Made by a program: the position numbers and the translations under genes. From Steromphala cineraria (Eukaryota > Mollusca > Gastropoda > Trochida > Trochidae): a stretch of 64,000 bases of DNA. The notes under the pieces were generated by a model. It did no database searches and had not been told where the DNA came from. It was given only the letters and a program-made list of their open reading frames with translations. The stretch spans positions 51,827,575-51,891,574 of the forward strand of contig OU744725.1 in NCBI GenBank assembly GCA_916613615.1. The letters are read 5' to 3'. Of this stretch, positions 1-14,905 are shown in pieces (within the stretch, counting starts at the first letter, position 1; each line of letters begins with the position of its first letter).

Positions 1-3000
1 AATGTATCAGTCAGATCACAACCTATGTCCCCAGCACCAAACCAACTTTGAAACCTTTTTCAAATATGTACAATTCTGTTTGGTCATAGTCAGGAACAGT
101 CCTCAGAAGATGATATATCTCACTGATTCATAATTAATCAGAAATTCAGTAAAACCTCAAAATACCAAACTAAGTTGAAAACCTCAAAAGGCACATCTAT
201 ACATGTTGATTGATCAAAATATCGAGTTTCATCAATTGAGGTCCTACCATTTTTAGACTTCTTCTACGTCTACAGCAATGACATAACTACAAATGACCAC
301 AAATGGGGGTCTAACAGCGGTCACTTGGACTGACCAAACTCTCCCACAAGTGACCGAGAGTGGCCTCTCGCTGATGCTTGTACTCCAAGTGACATGTCTA
401 AGTGGCCTAGGAGGCCTCATAAAGTCCATCACTGCCAGTCAGTGGATTAAACGAGACAATAATTTCATAGCAAATCTCGGCAATGTTTGCAGAGAGGGCC
501 CAGAAATATTGATGATAACATTAATAAGGATGTCATTTTTCACATTAGCTTGCCATTCCTGGAAATTATAGAAATTTCTACACCCACATTAAATGGAATT
601 TTCATTTGCGGCACCACATTTATATGCATTAACTTGAAATTAAACAAAAAAATTATGAACAAAAACACTGCTTCGTAGACGTCATTTGGGAAATCATGTA
701 AATGGGTTTAATAGAAAACAATGTTTGTAAATTATTCAACTTGTGCTCCCATTGGTTGAGTTGTGATGTACAGTGTGTATGTGTTCATGTATTATGTACC
801 TTATGTTGCAGTATGAGTACAGTGTTGAGTCCCTTAGTACTAGACTGACTCAAGTCTCTATAATCATTATTTCTAAATAACGAATATATTTCATGGCACG
901 AAGAATCAAGATTTATTTTTTCAAGTATAGCAGCTTGCTGCTTGATACAATTATCCCAACAATGACTACATCAATCGAAAACCTTATTGTCCATATTTAC
1001 TTAAAAAATGCCAAGAAATTATTTCTACCTCCCAGGGTCCCTTTCTAAAACGAGCTAAGATAACCTTATCACACTCAACTACCCTTAGCACAATGAAGCC
1101 TTAGCATGCTACTCCATGTCCACAAATCTTTTCAATATTTCTCTTGGAGATTAAGCAATCATGAACTTATGTGCATGGATGTAGTTTCTGACATCCTTCA
1201 TTCTTGTAATAATGTTCCAGATTTGTACTTTCAGACATAAATGTTTTATTAAAAATGATAGTTGTTATTTTGGACGAGCTACTTTTCTAGGTGTTTTGAT
1301 GCACTTATGATATCACTGACTCATAATAAACATAGGGCTTCTAAAAAGATTTCTTTTCTGAAAAGCATGTCTTTATCTTTTGGAATCCATCCCAAGTTCT
1401 TCATTAATAATTAATACAAGGCTTTTTCTATTTCAGCTAGCTTTTCTTATGGCCATAGGCATTTTTTTCAAATTCTTTTTTTTTTATTTCTTTGTAATTC
1501 TCAATATCATGCAGAATAAAATAAAAGGAGTCTTGGTTTTTTGTAAAATATCATAATTTATCATCAACCCATAAACTACATCTATTTAGTTTCAAATTTT
1601 CAAAAATGATTCTAAGAGACTTGGGCAAGTCTAGTTCAAACAGACACGTGTTCTACAAGCTGTTACGTTATTCAATGTAATCCTACCCACAAAGGTGATA
1701 AACCGTCGATCTCGCAGGATTACCGCAGATATACATAACTTATAACCCCAGAGATCGGACTAGAATTAATGAAAGTTTCAATCCCTTGTAATGTTTTGAA
1801 GTCTTGTCATTAAAGGCAAACACGGGTCACAATAGAGATTTTTTTCTTTTTATCCTGGGAAAATGTTCTTTTAGTATGAATAAGAAATTGATCTCTTGCA
1901 TTTATTATGCATAGGTTCCAGTGTGTCTCTTCATCTTATATTCCTGTCTTATCAAACGAGGGAACAAAGAGAAAGTAGAGTTAAATCTTCATAAACGAAG
2001 ACTGATGGCTGAAGTTCAAATGTTAGGGATTTTCATTATTTCTCTAGAAAAATAACACAATAATTTGATAATTTTTTCCAGATTCTATTTCATTAATTTT
2101 ATGAAACATGTGTGATCTTACAATTCAAAATTTTTATTTACTGATAACTCAAATTCTTATTTGAAAAAAAATATTTGTTTAACCATGAAATATCAAATTA
2201 TTATACATAATTCTAGGTCGTTGGTTTGGATATACTTGCTTAAAATTTGTGAAAAAGTTCAATAATATCCTTTACCTTGAAAACAATTTTCAAAAACATC
2301 TTTGTCACGAAGATTTTTTATTTCTTTGTGATGAATATCTACTTTAACAACAAAAATCCTTCAATTTCCATTTCCCACCCTGTGAGACTGCAGCTGTCAA
2401 AACTAGCAGCAACATTCGGAAAGTAATCACAAACATCGTCAAGTTAACGAGCAAACCCACTGGCACAAAACTTTGCCACTAACGAGATTTAAACGATTAG
2501 CCCTTGATGTAATCCAACTGAAGCAGAGAGATGCAGTGTTTAGAATCCACTTGAATCCGGGCACTAATCTCGCTCCTAGTGTTATCTTATCTGTAGGCAG
2601 TAAGCATGGCACATTCACACCAGGAACTTTACAACAATCTGCTGTGATCACAACACTGATACTAAGACAGACTGAAGCTGATACTGTTGCAAAGGCAGGT
2701 TCATTGATGATCACAAAATGAGTTTGGTACATGGAGAATAAAAGACTAGGTTTCCTGAAATGTTTGCTAAGTAACCAGGGAACTGTTTGTTATATCAAGT
2801 GCATTGTCTTCAAAAAGGTATTATACTGGATTAATCTTTTTTTACAGTGTGAAACATCAACGCTGAAATAGCATGAGCATTGATATATTCACAGACAAAT
2901 TGATGAAGACATTGGGTATCACAAAACAGGAATTCTCTTGAAATACAGAGAAGATGGCACATGGCTCATAAAATGCCAATATTATGCATAATTAGCCAAA

Positions 3001-3049
3001 TACATTTTATGGCTAGGTACTTCTAACATCAAATAATGTTTTCAAAAAA
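1..3049. other. Non-coding, no gene found
   Basis: AT-rich sequence. Apart from the diverged dispersed-repeat piece around 150-260, I see no exon-like open frame with a recognisable domain, no RNA gene and no clear repeat. Confidence 0.5.
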
Positions 3050-3195
3050 CAAATAATTTAACCTCCTCCCTTAACACCCCATTCTCCCCTTTTCTAAATA
3101 ACCCCCTAACCTTCCCCGCATCCCATCTTTTCCCCCTAAACCATAATCAACCCCCCCCCCCCCTTTCACAACCCCCACCCCCACCTTCAAAACCT
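3050..3195. repeat. Polypyrimidine/C-rich tract
   Basis: Strongly C-rich on the plus strand, with a run of 14 C near 3,151-3,164. Low complexity; no gene. Confidence 0.8.
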
Positions 3196-4084
3196 TCCAC
3201 AAGTATATGACGAGTTTATGAGAGTGTTAGAAGCAATGCTATTCCGAGAGTCCCTCAACTGACGTGATGTATAATTGTGTATACTCGAAGTTCTCCACGA
3301 GGCTCATTAGAGACATAGGTGGCAGCACCGTTTGGCAGACAATTATCCGATTCATTCATCACGCGGCAGTAGGCATTGATTCTGTCTATTGGTTTGCGAC
3401 TGTGAGGGACAAGTTGGACAAACATTACCAAGAAGGTGATAGTATCGCGGCATCTCCATAATTGAAGATAGACAATTTGACAACTGACCAATCCTATTAC
3501 AGATATGCAGTACAAATGACCAATCAAATTACAGATATGAAGCTTCGATAAACTGTGAATACTAACCTTTCACACACATTATTGACTTCTACTATTACTT
3601 CTGAATGTACTAATAATAGCATTTTGACATCATTGATCGTCAATATGAAATTTTCCATTGACAACGGTGGAAAAGGTTAAGATTATGCTCTCCATCAAGA
3701 TGTCTTTATTTTCATATTTAAAATCTGGCTATCAAAATCAATTTAAAGTAAATTTCAAACCATACTGGAAATTCAACACATTGAAAAAAGATATGGTCAG
3801 CAATTAAGGACTGTAAAAAGCAAGGATATCTTGGTACCGGGGTATAATCAAAATCTAAAATACTATGTAAAGTCATACTGACATATATACAAGTCTATAG
3901 AACTCTACAGCCTCTGCTCCAAATCATCAATAATTCACATCAGCCCTCCCTCACAGCTTGAAAACACTGCTCAATAAAACCTAGAAGGTCTTCCAGATTC
4001 TTTTAGTGCCATTCCTTTCTTTTATGTTTGGTCAAGGGATTTTATGCATGTGTAAGTAGACAATTAGTCTGCAGCTCCAGGTGC

Positions 4085-4490
4085 CAGTGATTAGCAACAG
4101 GACCAAGTATCGGACTTGTCAGTGGGCAGAGTGATCAGGAACAGGACCAAGTATCGGACTCCTTGGTGGGGAGAGTGTTCAGCAACAAGTATCAGACTTG
4201 TCCCATATAGAGGGAATAGTCCAGTGGGTAGGGTAATAGGCAACAAGACCCAGTATCAGGCTCTTCGGTGGGCAGAGTTTTTAGCAACAAGACCAATTAT
4301 CAGATTGTCCAATAGAGAGACAGAATAGTCCAGTGGGTAGAGTGGATGGCATCAGGGCCAAGTATCAGACTCCTCCGTGGAGAGAGTGTTTAGCAAAGGC
4401 CAAGTATTAGAATCGTCTGATAGAGAGACAGAATAATCCAGTGGGTAGAGTGTTGAACATAGCAATAGTGCTCCAGGGTTTGAGTCCTAA
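4085..4490. repeat. tRNA-like tandem array (SINE-related)
   Basis: Seven irregular units of 44-66 bases built on CAACA-GACCAAGTATCAGACT and GTGGGTAGAGTG. The last unit combines an A-box-like CCAGTGGGTAGAGTG (4,438-4,452) with a B-box-like GGTTTGAGTCC (4,477-4,487; one mismatch to GGTTCGANTCC) at tRNA-like spacing. Interpreted as a SINE head whose A-box part was tandemly amplified. No intact tRNA is present. Confidence 0.55.
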
Positions 4491-6664
4491 ACATGCTCAG
4501 AACCCTTGCCAAAGTTTGGGTACAAGGCTCTTTTGAAGTGCATCACATTCCAATTTATAAGAAACAACTGAAATGCAATGAACCTTTCATTTTGAATATT
4601 TATGATAGAGGTTATATTAAAGTCTCAAAATTAGCTGATCTGCTGAAAATTTTCATTGAGTTACAGGGATTTCACCATAATTCAATGCTAAGTTGTTTAT
4701 TTGGTGCCATAAACAAATCTATTAACATCAAGGTGTCACCTTACCTCACATCAATGTGCAAAACATGTGTTCTTCAACATAGCTAAAGTGCTCATTATGA
4801 GTTCCCATTTATTACAAGCATGCCACACACATATCTCTGATGAGGACTATTCTGAAGAAAAAGTATCCCTTGACTCAGCAGATTTGAAAATATCAATAAA
4901 TCAAATTTAAATAATGGAACTCATTAAAACTCCCCTTACATCAAGTCTGCATACCAATTTCTTTAACACTTTGGCACAGATACTCTAGAAAGAAAGTACC
5001 CTTAATTGCACTGTTATGAATTTCAGAAATTCCTCTCAAAGCAGTTATCCACTTCAACAGCATAACTTCACAGCTCATTCCGAGCCTCCATTATTTACAA
5101 ACTTGTCATGGTCTCTCCATGCTTCTACAGTGCTTGCAGGAATGCATTAATTACCCGCCCCTAATTACATCGCTCTCATATCTGGTTTCGGGCTGATTGC
5201 TGCGAGTGTTAAACTTGGCGCCATCCCGCCACCGTCTGTGAATCTTCAGTCCAATCTCTTTGTTACGCAACCTGCCATAGGGACTTCCGATTGGTCCCTT
5301 TGTTCTTCTGCCGATACAGCTGCCATATAACCCTAATTTCCCATGTTGCTTCATGTCTGAGACAATTCCTTGACTACATAAATTCTTGAGAAACTGCAAT
5401 CCATTACATGGTTCCAATAATTAGAAGGTGACGTCTTTTGTTTGATAGCAATTGACCATGGAGACAGCATTTTAAAAAATTCAAAATTTTGGTGACAGCA
5501 TAATTTAAAATTTATTAAATTAGAATAGATATTATTTGCCATGAAAAGTGTGAAAGAGTGATTTAAATGTTTCTAAAGACAGTGTAACATTGAACCCTTG
5601 AACTGAATGAAAAATATCAACAACAAAAAATTAGAATAGATTTTCAAGTTAAATGTTATTGATCCTGAATACAAATAAATTCATTTACAGAGCAAAAGTA
5701 GTTCATGATTTCATTCATATGTAGATGTTTTTCCAATATTTCAAATATCTTATGAGGATGGAGTTATTTATTCTATGAAAGAATTTTTATTACACAATGT
5801 CGTTTGCGGTCCTCCTTCAAAGAATTATTTTCCTGGATTTATAACAACTATCAAGTTGCTTTTAATTTTAATGGTCATTTTATGACTTAAGCGATGGTCC
5901 ATGTTATCTAAAAGTATCCTCTGATGGTATATTGATGCAAGTGTAAGGACTATCTCCTCTCAGAACAAAGTGAACCCTAATGAGATTATGTTTTATAGCT
6001 CTCTGACACGCAATGCATGTCTGTTGGCTTAGCTGGGAGAACCAGGGTCAAGGTCATCACACTTTACAGCAGCAAGCTTGGTGAAACATTTTGATCCATG
6101 TCCAGTTGAATTTGATCCATGTCCAGTTATAGATACATATGTAAGTTTTGTTTCTAGATATATTTCATCTACCTTTGAAATTATGAAATAGAAATAATGT
6201 AAAGAACTTTTTGAGACTGTGGGTAATTATTTATGTTGCTCATCTCTTCTGATCCATTTTGCGAGTCCAAATTTACAGGAAATCAACTTATTCAAAATGT
6301 TTTTGATTAGATGCAATTGAATGATAAGCTGAGTGAGAATTAGAAAAAATAATAATTTGATTGTCAAGTATGGATATGATGTCAGTGCAAGACAGAAATA
6401 TTCAAATTATTGATGATACAACTACATTAAATTGGTGAAGTTTTCATATTTCAAGACTTGTGTCCGATCTGCATGTCCAGCTGGGTTGTCCATTACTGTA
6501 TATCTGACCAGCTGTCCAGCGATAGACCGAGAAAGACAATGATAGAGAGAGAGAATGATAGAGAGAGTCACTGACAGAGCTGGTGATAGAGGGTCTGTGA
6601 TGGTCATCTATGTTTGGACATTCCACGCTGATGGGTTTACCATCGCCCATCTCTCTGCACCATC

Positions 6665-6925
6665 AAACATTAGCTGATAAGGCATGGACTGGACATAACC
6701 CATACTCAGATAATGAGATTCTCAAGTACTTGGATACTCAGATTCAGAGGTAGGGATACTTGTACAATCAGATACTTGGATACATGGATATCAGATACTA
6801 GGATACTTGGATCATCAGATACTTAGGTACACAAATTATCATATCCTTGGATACTTGTATTAATCAGATACTTCGAGATTTTGATTATCAGAAACTTAGG
6901 TACACAAATTATCACATACTTTGAT
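6665..6925. repeat. Minisatellite with ATCAGATACTTGGATAC units
   Basis: Many irregular copies of a motif of about 17 bases (ATCAGATACTTGGATAC and variants). It is preceded at 6,535-6,600 by a GATAGAGA-rich stretch. Confidence 0.75.
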
Positions 6926-7539
6926 AGTAGGAAAATTTGTTACTGCTGAGCTGCAATCAAGTTCATTTTTTACTAATTGAGTACTGTCTTTTAACCAAGA
7001 CACATATACAATGAAAACCAATGCCAAAGATACAGCGACCAGCCCATCAGAAATTTTGACCCTTATGTAAAATGAAGCTCAAAGACCTTGAAAATGTAAC
7101 TGCTCCAGGCTTTCTGAAACTTAACAGCATTTGGCAGAAAGGTTTTTTTCACACACCATTTCAAACTTAAACATGTATCTAATTCTTCAACATCTGGCAT
7201 TGGGTAAACGTTCCTTGGTGTCACCATGACATAGGAACAAGGCACCAAGTACAAAGGCGTTGGGTCATTTACATATATTTCACTCTGTGTTTGGGTTTGA
7301 GGGAGGTCTTTTTTAGATCCAAGACAACAATTAGAGTTTCAGTTCTGTTGGTGTTATCCCGACACAAGGAGCTAGGATATCTTGGAGAAAATGTGAAGGG
7401 GAAAGAGAGATACTTTGGTGTCAATTATGGCGAGAAGGGCGGTGGGGTTTGGTGTGTATGTTTCGCGAAGGAAAGGGGTTGTGAAAGGGTACTCCTCTGC
7501 TCTGGGTGAGGGGTTAATGGAGTTGTTGGAGGAGGATTT

Positions 7540-7571
7540 TCATGTATCATGTATCATGTATCATGTATCTC
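7540..7571. repeat. Microsatellite (CATGTAT)n
   Basis: Four 8-base ATGTATC-type units in tandem (CATGTATCATGTATC). Confidence 0.85.
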
Positions 7572-8529
7572 AGAACACCTCTTTCACCAAAGTGTGCAAA
7601 TTGTGCATAACATCTATGAGACAATTCTCAGCAATCTTAGATCTCAAGTAACAACAATGGTGGGTCAGGTTTCTTACTTAATAAGCAGACGATAAAAATA
7701 CAGTGACACAATTTCTGTCATTCAGTAAATACAAGATATCTCTAGCATCAGCTGCAACAATACAGATGTAAGTCGGAGTCATGATGGATTAATCAGTCTG
7801 GCTCTACTCAGCATGGATAAACATGCTCAGAATAGTTGTAGGGTTTGTAAAAGAATTGCCTGTGTGAATACCAAAATGGCAACTTTTGGGTCTGAGAATG
7901 GCTATATACATTTATTAGCCAGGACCTAATCTGATCTCACATCACATTACATCCGAGTTGCAGGAAAACAGTTGATTAGATTAAATGTTATATGTTGGTG
8001 AAGTATCTACATCGAAAATTCACATTCCCGAAAAAACGAAGTTGACAAATCCATAGGAAACTTCCTGACTCATCAGGACAACTTCTTTAGGAAGATAATA
8101 AAATAGTAATTGTAACAGGAGAACATTTTTAATTTATCAATGGCAACATATAAACCTCACCAAATAAAAAGTTATTATATAAAAGAGAATTTCATGTCTG
8201 TTGATTCATTATCTAGAATGATCATTGCTGATCAAGACATAAAACATTGTCTTTCACAAACAAATTTGCATGAAGCACAAACTATAAACCCATTGATACT
8301 TAAAACATATTTTGAAATCTGAGATTCAAGAATTGACACCGAACAGCATGTCCACATGACAGCCCAGCCCATTACCAGGTGAACCCTGCTGAGTAACGGT
8401 TCCTCCTCAGACAACCAGAGTCCTCTCCTGTCAATACTTCACCGTTAGTCTGGCTAGCAGATAATTTGTTTTGTCTGCGTGGCCTGACTGCACCCCTGCA
8501 GTGTGCTGCTGACAGACGGACCCCAGGGA

Positions 8530-9070
8530 GCTCCAAACATCAAGTATCTCCTATCAAATACTCCTACCCGCAAAAATCTCCTTCCTCTGTCTCCGTCCCT
8601 GAACTCTCTAACCACTAACCTTTCTCCTTTCTACTAATTCTTGTCATGAACCCCACAAAACCTCAAAACATGTCTTCTTACCTCTATCCATACCAAGCCT
8701 TGAAAAGATTTGCCTCTTTGATGCTATGTTCTTGCCCAAAGTCAAGCCCTTACCCTCTGACCATATGTTTTTGCCAAAATCCTCTAAACATATTGCACAC
8801 CCTCAGGCACAAACCATACTTTAACCCTCATTCTGCCACCACTCTCACCCTTGTCCTTCTGACCCTCTATCTTACCCAAAACCTGCCAAAAATCTCACAC
8901 AACCTAACCTTAACCCCCTTTGTGCCAAGAACATAAACCATGTCCCTCTGACCATCTATCTAACCAAAAACTTCAAAAAATCTCACCCAAACCATTCCCA
9001 TACCCTTCTCTACTTGACCTTCCATCTGAACCACAACCTTGAAAACCTAACCCTCAGAACACCAGGTGTC
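8530..9070. repeat. C-rich region with ~80-bp diverged tandem units
   Basis: Almost free of G on the plus strand. Recurrent blocks CCTCTGACCATCTAT, CCAAAACCT-CAAAAATCTCAC and CACAACCT occur about every 80 bases. The open frame inside it (8,646-8,936) reflects the composition and is not called as a gene. Confidence 0.6.
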
Positions 9071-12000
9071 CTAAACCACAACCATTACCACAGCATCTGT
9101 TGTTAGACTGGGTATGTCTACACCATGATTACATAGCTACAGCTTACTCCAATATGGTTGTATCAAATTCCACACATCTTCCAGATGTTTGAGGAATTCA
9201 TGCACCGAGGGTTGGTACACGCATCATACACAAAGTGATCCTCATTTGAAAAACTGATCAAATATTTGGAGATCCTTTAATCTCAACAGACTTTACCTGT
9301 TCTCGTTAACCTGTGGGACTAACAAGGAGGGTGAGACAAACATGGAGACAAACATGAGGACAAACAGGCTGACAAACGTCATACAGACTCTGGTCTGTAA
9401 CCACCACCACTCACTGCAATGGTAAGGTGGAACAGCTTGAACCACCATATCTTATGTCTTATACACGGATTGTAGTAATAATATTTCGACCTACACAGAA
9501 CCTGTTAAAAATTGACTCTTTATTCCACTTCTCTGAGGACCCTTTCCTATATTCAGTGAATAAATAGTTTTAAAAAATTCTTTTCAGGCCTACTGTCTTA
9601 CATATTTATAGAAAAGGAATTAAACACAGGAAGAAAGAAATCAAAAGTGTCAAACATTGCAACAAAACCTAAAGGATGGCTGTAACTTGAGTGTTGGATC
9701 CACATAACCTGTGTCATCTTTGAATGAAGTGATGTGTAATGATGTGTTTTAACGTCTGCTTTCACGTCTCGATGATGTGTAAATGAAGGTACATCCCTTG
9801 TCTTATATCTTTGACACAGAGGAATGGAATGAAAAAGCAAAATCATCATAAACAGCTCAAGTCCATGTGTTAATTGTCAGTTATCACCTTCTTGGATAGT
9901 TATAATTGATATATACCACCTCAGCTGTTCAAATCAATTACAACATTGTTGATACATGTAAGAGTAAGTAATTTGCCACATGCAATAACAAGGCCTACTT
10001 CACAGCCAGCAGGTATATAAACATGTATATAACACCTGTCTATTGGGCACCGATATATTTCACACGCGGATAGACACGCTGAGTCCCTAAACAACTTTGT
10101 AACAACAATTCCGGGAAGTAACTATGAAATGACAGGACAATTTTAATGGTCAATTACCCAGCGACCTTGGCTACATGGAGGAATGCTGGGATATCTCGTA
10201 AAATATCTCGCAGTGATGACCATGTTAAATATATCTCATTGATGGCAAGTCTCTCTGAGAAGTATCTGAGGCAGATGTTGTTAAATGAAGAGATTTGGGC
10301 TCTTGTTCTTTTTCATTTTCTAACTTTAAGATGCAAAGACTTCGGTCTTTTGAACACAAGCCAATTACTGCACTTCACACATTATGACATAACAGCTATA
10401 ACGTCTTAGCATTTTATGATCATATTGGACAAATATTTTCGTTCCATCCTCGACCTCATTTCAAAACAATAAACCCTGACATTTTTTCTTTATAATTGTT
10501 GAATTGAAATCGTCACTGAACACATAACATATTTCACTTGCATTATAGTTTTAGGCTATCACTGATTATCAATTTACATTGACCCACCACTCTACAATAT
10601 CTTGTAACAAAATATAACTTTTTGATAAAATTTTGACACTAAAAAATCATAATCAATCTTAAAATCAAACATTATGGGTTAAGTTCACTGGGATTTTGCT
10701 TCTTCTTAACTTTCATTTAACTATACTTCACAGAAATGTGACCCATACCTGTGAAATCTAGTGCTACCATACACACCAGGTAGTTATTAGCCTGGGGTCA
10801 CATATACATGGACAAACATGCCTGCTTGACCCTACATTAATACCTGCTGAATAGTCTGACCACGGTCAAGTTGAAATGAGGAAGTTGGAATGTATACCTA
10901 TGTGGACACTGGCTTAAAGCAATATGTACCTGTGTAGATAAGTTAATGGTCAGTTTATGTACCAGGTAGATATTGGACAGAAGTATCTATATTCATAGGT
11001 AAATTGGTCAGTATCATTTACTTATATGGTTCATCAATTGTTGTAGGTGTGACATCTATGTAGATAGGTAAACTTGTAAATCTATGAATTTACCTATGTC
11101 AATAAGTAGTTAATGACAGTTGGGATAATGAACATGATTATACAATTGTAATAAGCAAAAGAACCATGAAGTGTTTAAACTTTGGTCAACAATTGTTTAA
11201 TTTATATTCACAATGTCAAAATTATACTTTGAAGTGTATGAGTACTTCTAATGACAATTCCACCCTCTTTGAATAGAACGTATATCTATGGTAATAAGCA
11301 AACTAGCCAGTGTATTGTATGTAAACCTGCCCCAGGTACGATAAGTAAGGCTTTGTTAATAGGCATTGGTGAGGCATGCGGAGGACAATAAGATTTGTGT
11401 TGACTTAGTGTCAGGGAAAATAGATGTTGACATTGATACCACAAAACAAACAACAGATGAATAAAATTAATTTTGAACATGGTAAAACATCTTCATAGAA
11501 TGGCTAAACGTACAAAATAAATATTGGATATGATTAAGATTGATTCATTATAATGGAGATCTAAGAGTTGTCTCAAAGAAAATATGTCCCAATTTGATTA
11601 ATCTCACGTTTCATGTTTCGGAAAGCAATTTGAAAGTGTATCTTCTTGAGAATCAAAAACATGTATAATTCAGATAGTTCTCAATCAAAATCTAAAGAAG
11701 AGGATTGAAAGCAGGAGAACTTTTCATTCAAGCAAGATTTAATTACTGCAGATCAATTTCAATTTGGAAACTGTTAACTCTCTTTCTGCCAGGGATATAG
11801 GAGAACCACATGTACATTTCTGAAGTAAAAGAGTTGTTATATTATTTGTCCATTTTAAAATAAATTTGTGGTTTAGGCATCTGGTTTAAATGTGTCCCAG
11901 TTCTTTGAATATTTATTTCCCTTTCCTACCAATGCTTGACAGAAATATTTTTTCTCTCTTAATTTACCCAGGATTTAGACTATTGCTTGAGAGAAATATT

Positions 12001-12189
12001 TTTCTCTCTCTTAATCTACCCTTGATTAAAACTATTGCAGTCCGTGAATCATATTCTCATTGTTTGCTTTTCACACAAAGATATCAGATAGAGAGGATTT
12101 GTTTACAATACTAGTAAATATCATTAAAATGCTATAAAAAATAGTATTTATTATCTTTTATAACCATAAAAATATCTTCAAATCAAACC
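9071..12189. other. Non-coding, no gene found
   Basis: AT-rich. Only a short minisatellite (9,334-9,382) and repeated GTAGATA-type words around 10,780-11,100 stand out. No recognisable coding exon. Confidence 0.5.
9334..9382. repeat. Short GACAAACATG-type minisatellite
   Basis: Four units of 12-13 bases (GACAAACATGGA, GACAAACATGAG, GACAAACAGGCT, GACAAACGTC). Confidence 0.6.
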
Positions 12190-12720
12190 TCTGAAGTGCA
12201 TGTTAAAACACTTCAAATGGGCTCTTGCCTCTTGGCCATATAATCTGCACTATATCTACCTGTAGATCATATTGCATTGTCACTGTCTTATATCATGATT
12301 GTAAAACTATCATTTATTACAATAAAACCATATCTTACTCATGACACATGAATTGTCATTTAAAATCATTCCAAGTGCGTCCTAGGTTACATAATATTCA
12401 CATCAGTCACTAACTTTTGATTTTTTTAAAAACTAAAACCATCATATTAGAATAATACCATAACTTGTGTTTTAAAACAAGTTAAAGTCTACCATCTGAA
12501 CTGCATACAAAGAGCACTTCAAGCATTAAAATGCGTCCTCCGCAACATAATCATTCACATCAGTCTCTTGAATCAAAATTTTTGGTTAAAACTAAAATCA
12601 TTATTAGAACTTAATAATATTATGTCTAAGGAGACAAGTTCAAGTCTACCCTCTGAACTGCATTCAAAGAGCACTTCAAGTGTGTCCTCGGCAACATAAT
12701 CGGTGCATTAGTGTTCCTAT
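12190..12720. repeat. ~160-bp diverged tandem units
   Basis: Three to four units sharing CTCTGAACTGCATTCAAAGA, GCACTTCAAG-GTGTCCTC-GCAACATAAT and a TCACATCAGTC block. Confidence 0.65.
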
Positions 12721-14284
12721 CAGCCTCCCACGTCACCTTCTGGTGCAAGAGGAGATTAGTCAGAGACAGAGACCTCAATATGAGACATTCACATGCAGAT
12801 AGTGCTGAAGAGATCGCTTCTTTCTGGTTCTCTCCAAGACATTGGACATGTTTGGTTTTCATTTTGGCATTGGGGAGTAGAATTTCAAGTTTCATTAACC
12901 CTTTTCACTAAATTGACTCTTTAAAACATCTTTTTAGTTTATGATTTTTTTTTTTAAATCATAAGTTTTTTTGTCATTTTTATCAATCACATGTTCATTC
13001 CAATTCATTTGATACCAAATTTAATGCACCCTATTTGAATTATGAAAAGACACTGAGTTGCTTCATTTGTGCACTCTTGTGCTCTGAATAATAAATGTTT
13101 ATGCAGCATATAACAAGGTAAACAAACAAGAGCTGCTGATTGGGTCAAATTTATCAAGAATAAAACATCTAACAAATGCTATCTTTATTAGTGCCTTCTG
13201 ATTGGTCAGTGCACAGGGGTCACAACTTGTTAACAAAAATAATCCAGACTTGACCATTTGCTTTATCACAGGATTCCAAGAACCAAAATAAAGGTTGAAT
13301 AAACTGAAATTTAACTCACAAAACAATTGGCAATTCAAAGCTTCTTAAATCCCAAAATCTATATTAAAGGGTTCCAGAATCCATGGTAAAGCTTAAAATA
13401 ACATAAATGTTAACCCAAAAAATACATTTTTGCAATTTAGAGCTATAAATATTAGCAAATCTATAGGAACCATATTTTTTGCTCTAAGCTCCTGTTCTGT
13501 AATTTCACCCGTGAGTAGCTTTCCCTAAAAAACCTGATTCCCCTCTAGAGCTAAGTATCTGAGGACTGAGAGAGAGTCTGTACATGTTTAGACAATTAGT
13601 AAAATGATCTCCCCAAGGAGGTTCACACCAGGAGTAAGTTGAACTGCTTGTAGACTTGATGTCTTCAACGATAGTCTTACAATTGTTCTACATCGTCAAC
13701 AAACATGCACTTTCACTCAATTTTCACTTCTCAACAATAGATGTTTTGTGTTTGAAGTTGATTATTTAAAGATAAAGCACTGCTAGTAAGATCCCACATG
13801 AATATATTGTGTTGTCATTTGTGACAAAGCACTTAGTCTTGAACTAAAATTTCTGTAATGGAGTTCAAGAACTTTATTCTTGAATTTCAAAATAAACATT
13901 TGAGAATTTCATACTCTTGCATGTATTTTTATCAAACTTCAATTATAATGTGGTTGATGATATTTCACTGTTTTACAAGATAAAACATGATGGTTAAAGG
14001 AATTGATTTACTCAAGAACTAGAAATTGCTTAGTCAAATGAAAACAGTAATTAATTCTTTAATGCAAAGACGATGGTCACACAAAGCCAATTTCAAATAA
14101 TGCAAATATTTGTAACTCAAATTATCTCTGCGACAATTTAACGAGATTAACACGACAACAAAGTGCGGATTTCTTTGAACTTCGATATCAAGGTTATTAA
14201 TTCCTCCCTTGAATTAAAGCCTAAAAAGACAAAGGTCCCTTGCTTTGATGTCTTTTCCCTTCCCATTTTAATCCTCTTCAGTGC

Positions 14285-14905
14285 CTGAAGACCTGCAGTG
14301 AGGAACATGTTACAAAATGTTACACAATGTTACACAAGGAGTGAGACAAGGAAGCTCCTTTGCCCCCTTTCTTTTACCATCAAATTCAGATTTTGGACAA
14401 TGAATTTTCATGTAATTTATGGATCATTCTAAATGCATGGATTTCTTCAGTAATAACATATGACAAAATATTGAACAAAAATATTTGTGTGAGACCAAGA
14501 AACTATTTTGCCCCAATCTGTTACGCTCAAATTCAGGTTTCATCTTTGAACATTTTCTTACAATGTACTATCATTTCCAGTGGTTACTATTTTCTACTTT
14601 GAATGATCAATATAAGATGATACCAAACATACACATTGTATAAGGCAAGGAATCCCTTGTATCCTGTTTGTTTCCCTCAAATTCAGGTGTATGGCTTGTT
14701 ATTTTCATATAATGTTTTAATCATCCATGAGCATGAATATTTTCACCAACAAAACATATACAAACATTACAACTGCTTGTTTCCCTAAAATTTAGGTTTA
14801 AGACATTTTCTGATATAAATATATTAATCAATTCATTGCATGACTATTTCGACCATCAAAACATGTTACCCAATGTTACACAACAGAGCCACTTTGCTGT
14901 CTGTC
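14285..14905. repeat. ~150-bp diverged tandem units
   Basis: About four units sharing ACAATGTTACACAA, AAGGAA-C-CTTTG-CCC, CTCAAATTCAGGTTT and TTTTCATATAATG blocks, all non-coding. Confidence 0.55.

Noticed and set aside
8646..8936. 96-residue open frame rich in P, L and T
   Set aside because: It reflects the C-rich, G-poor composition and the 80-bp tandem units.
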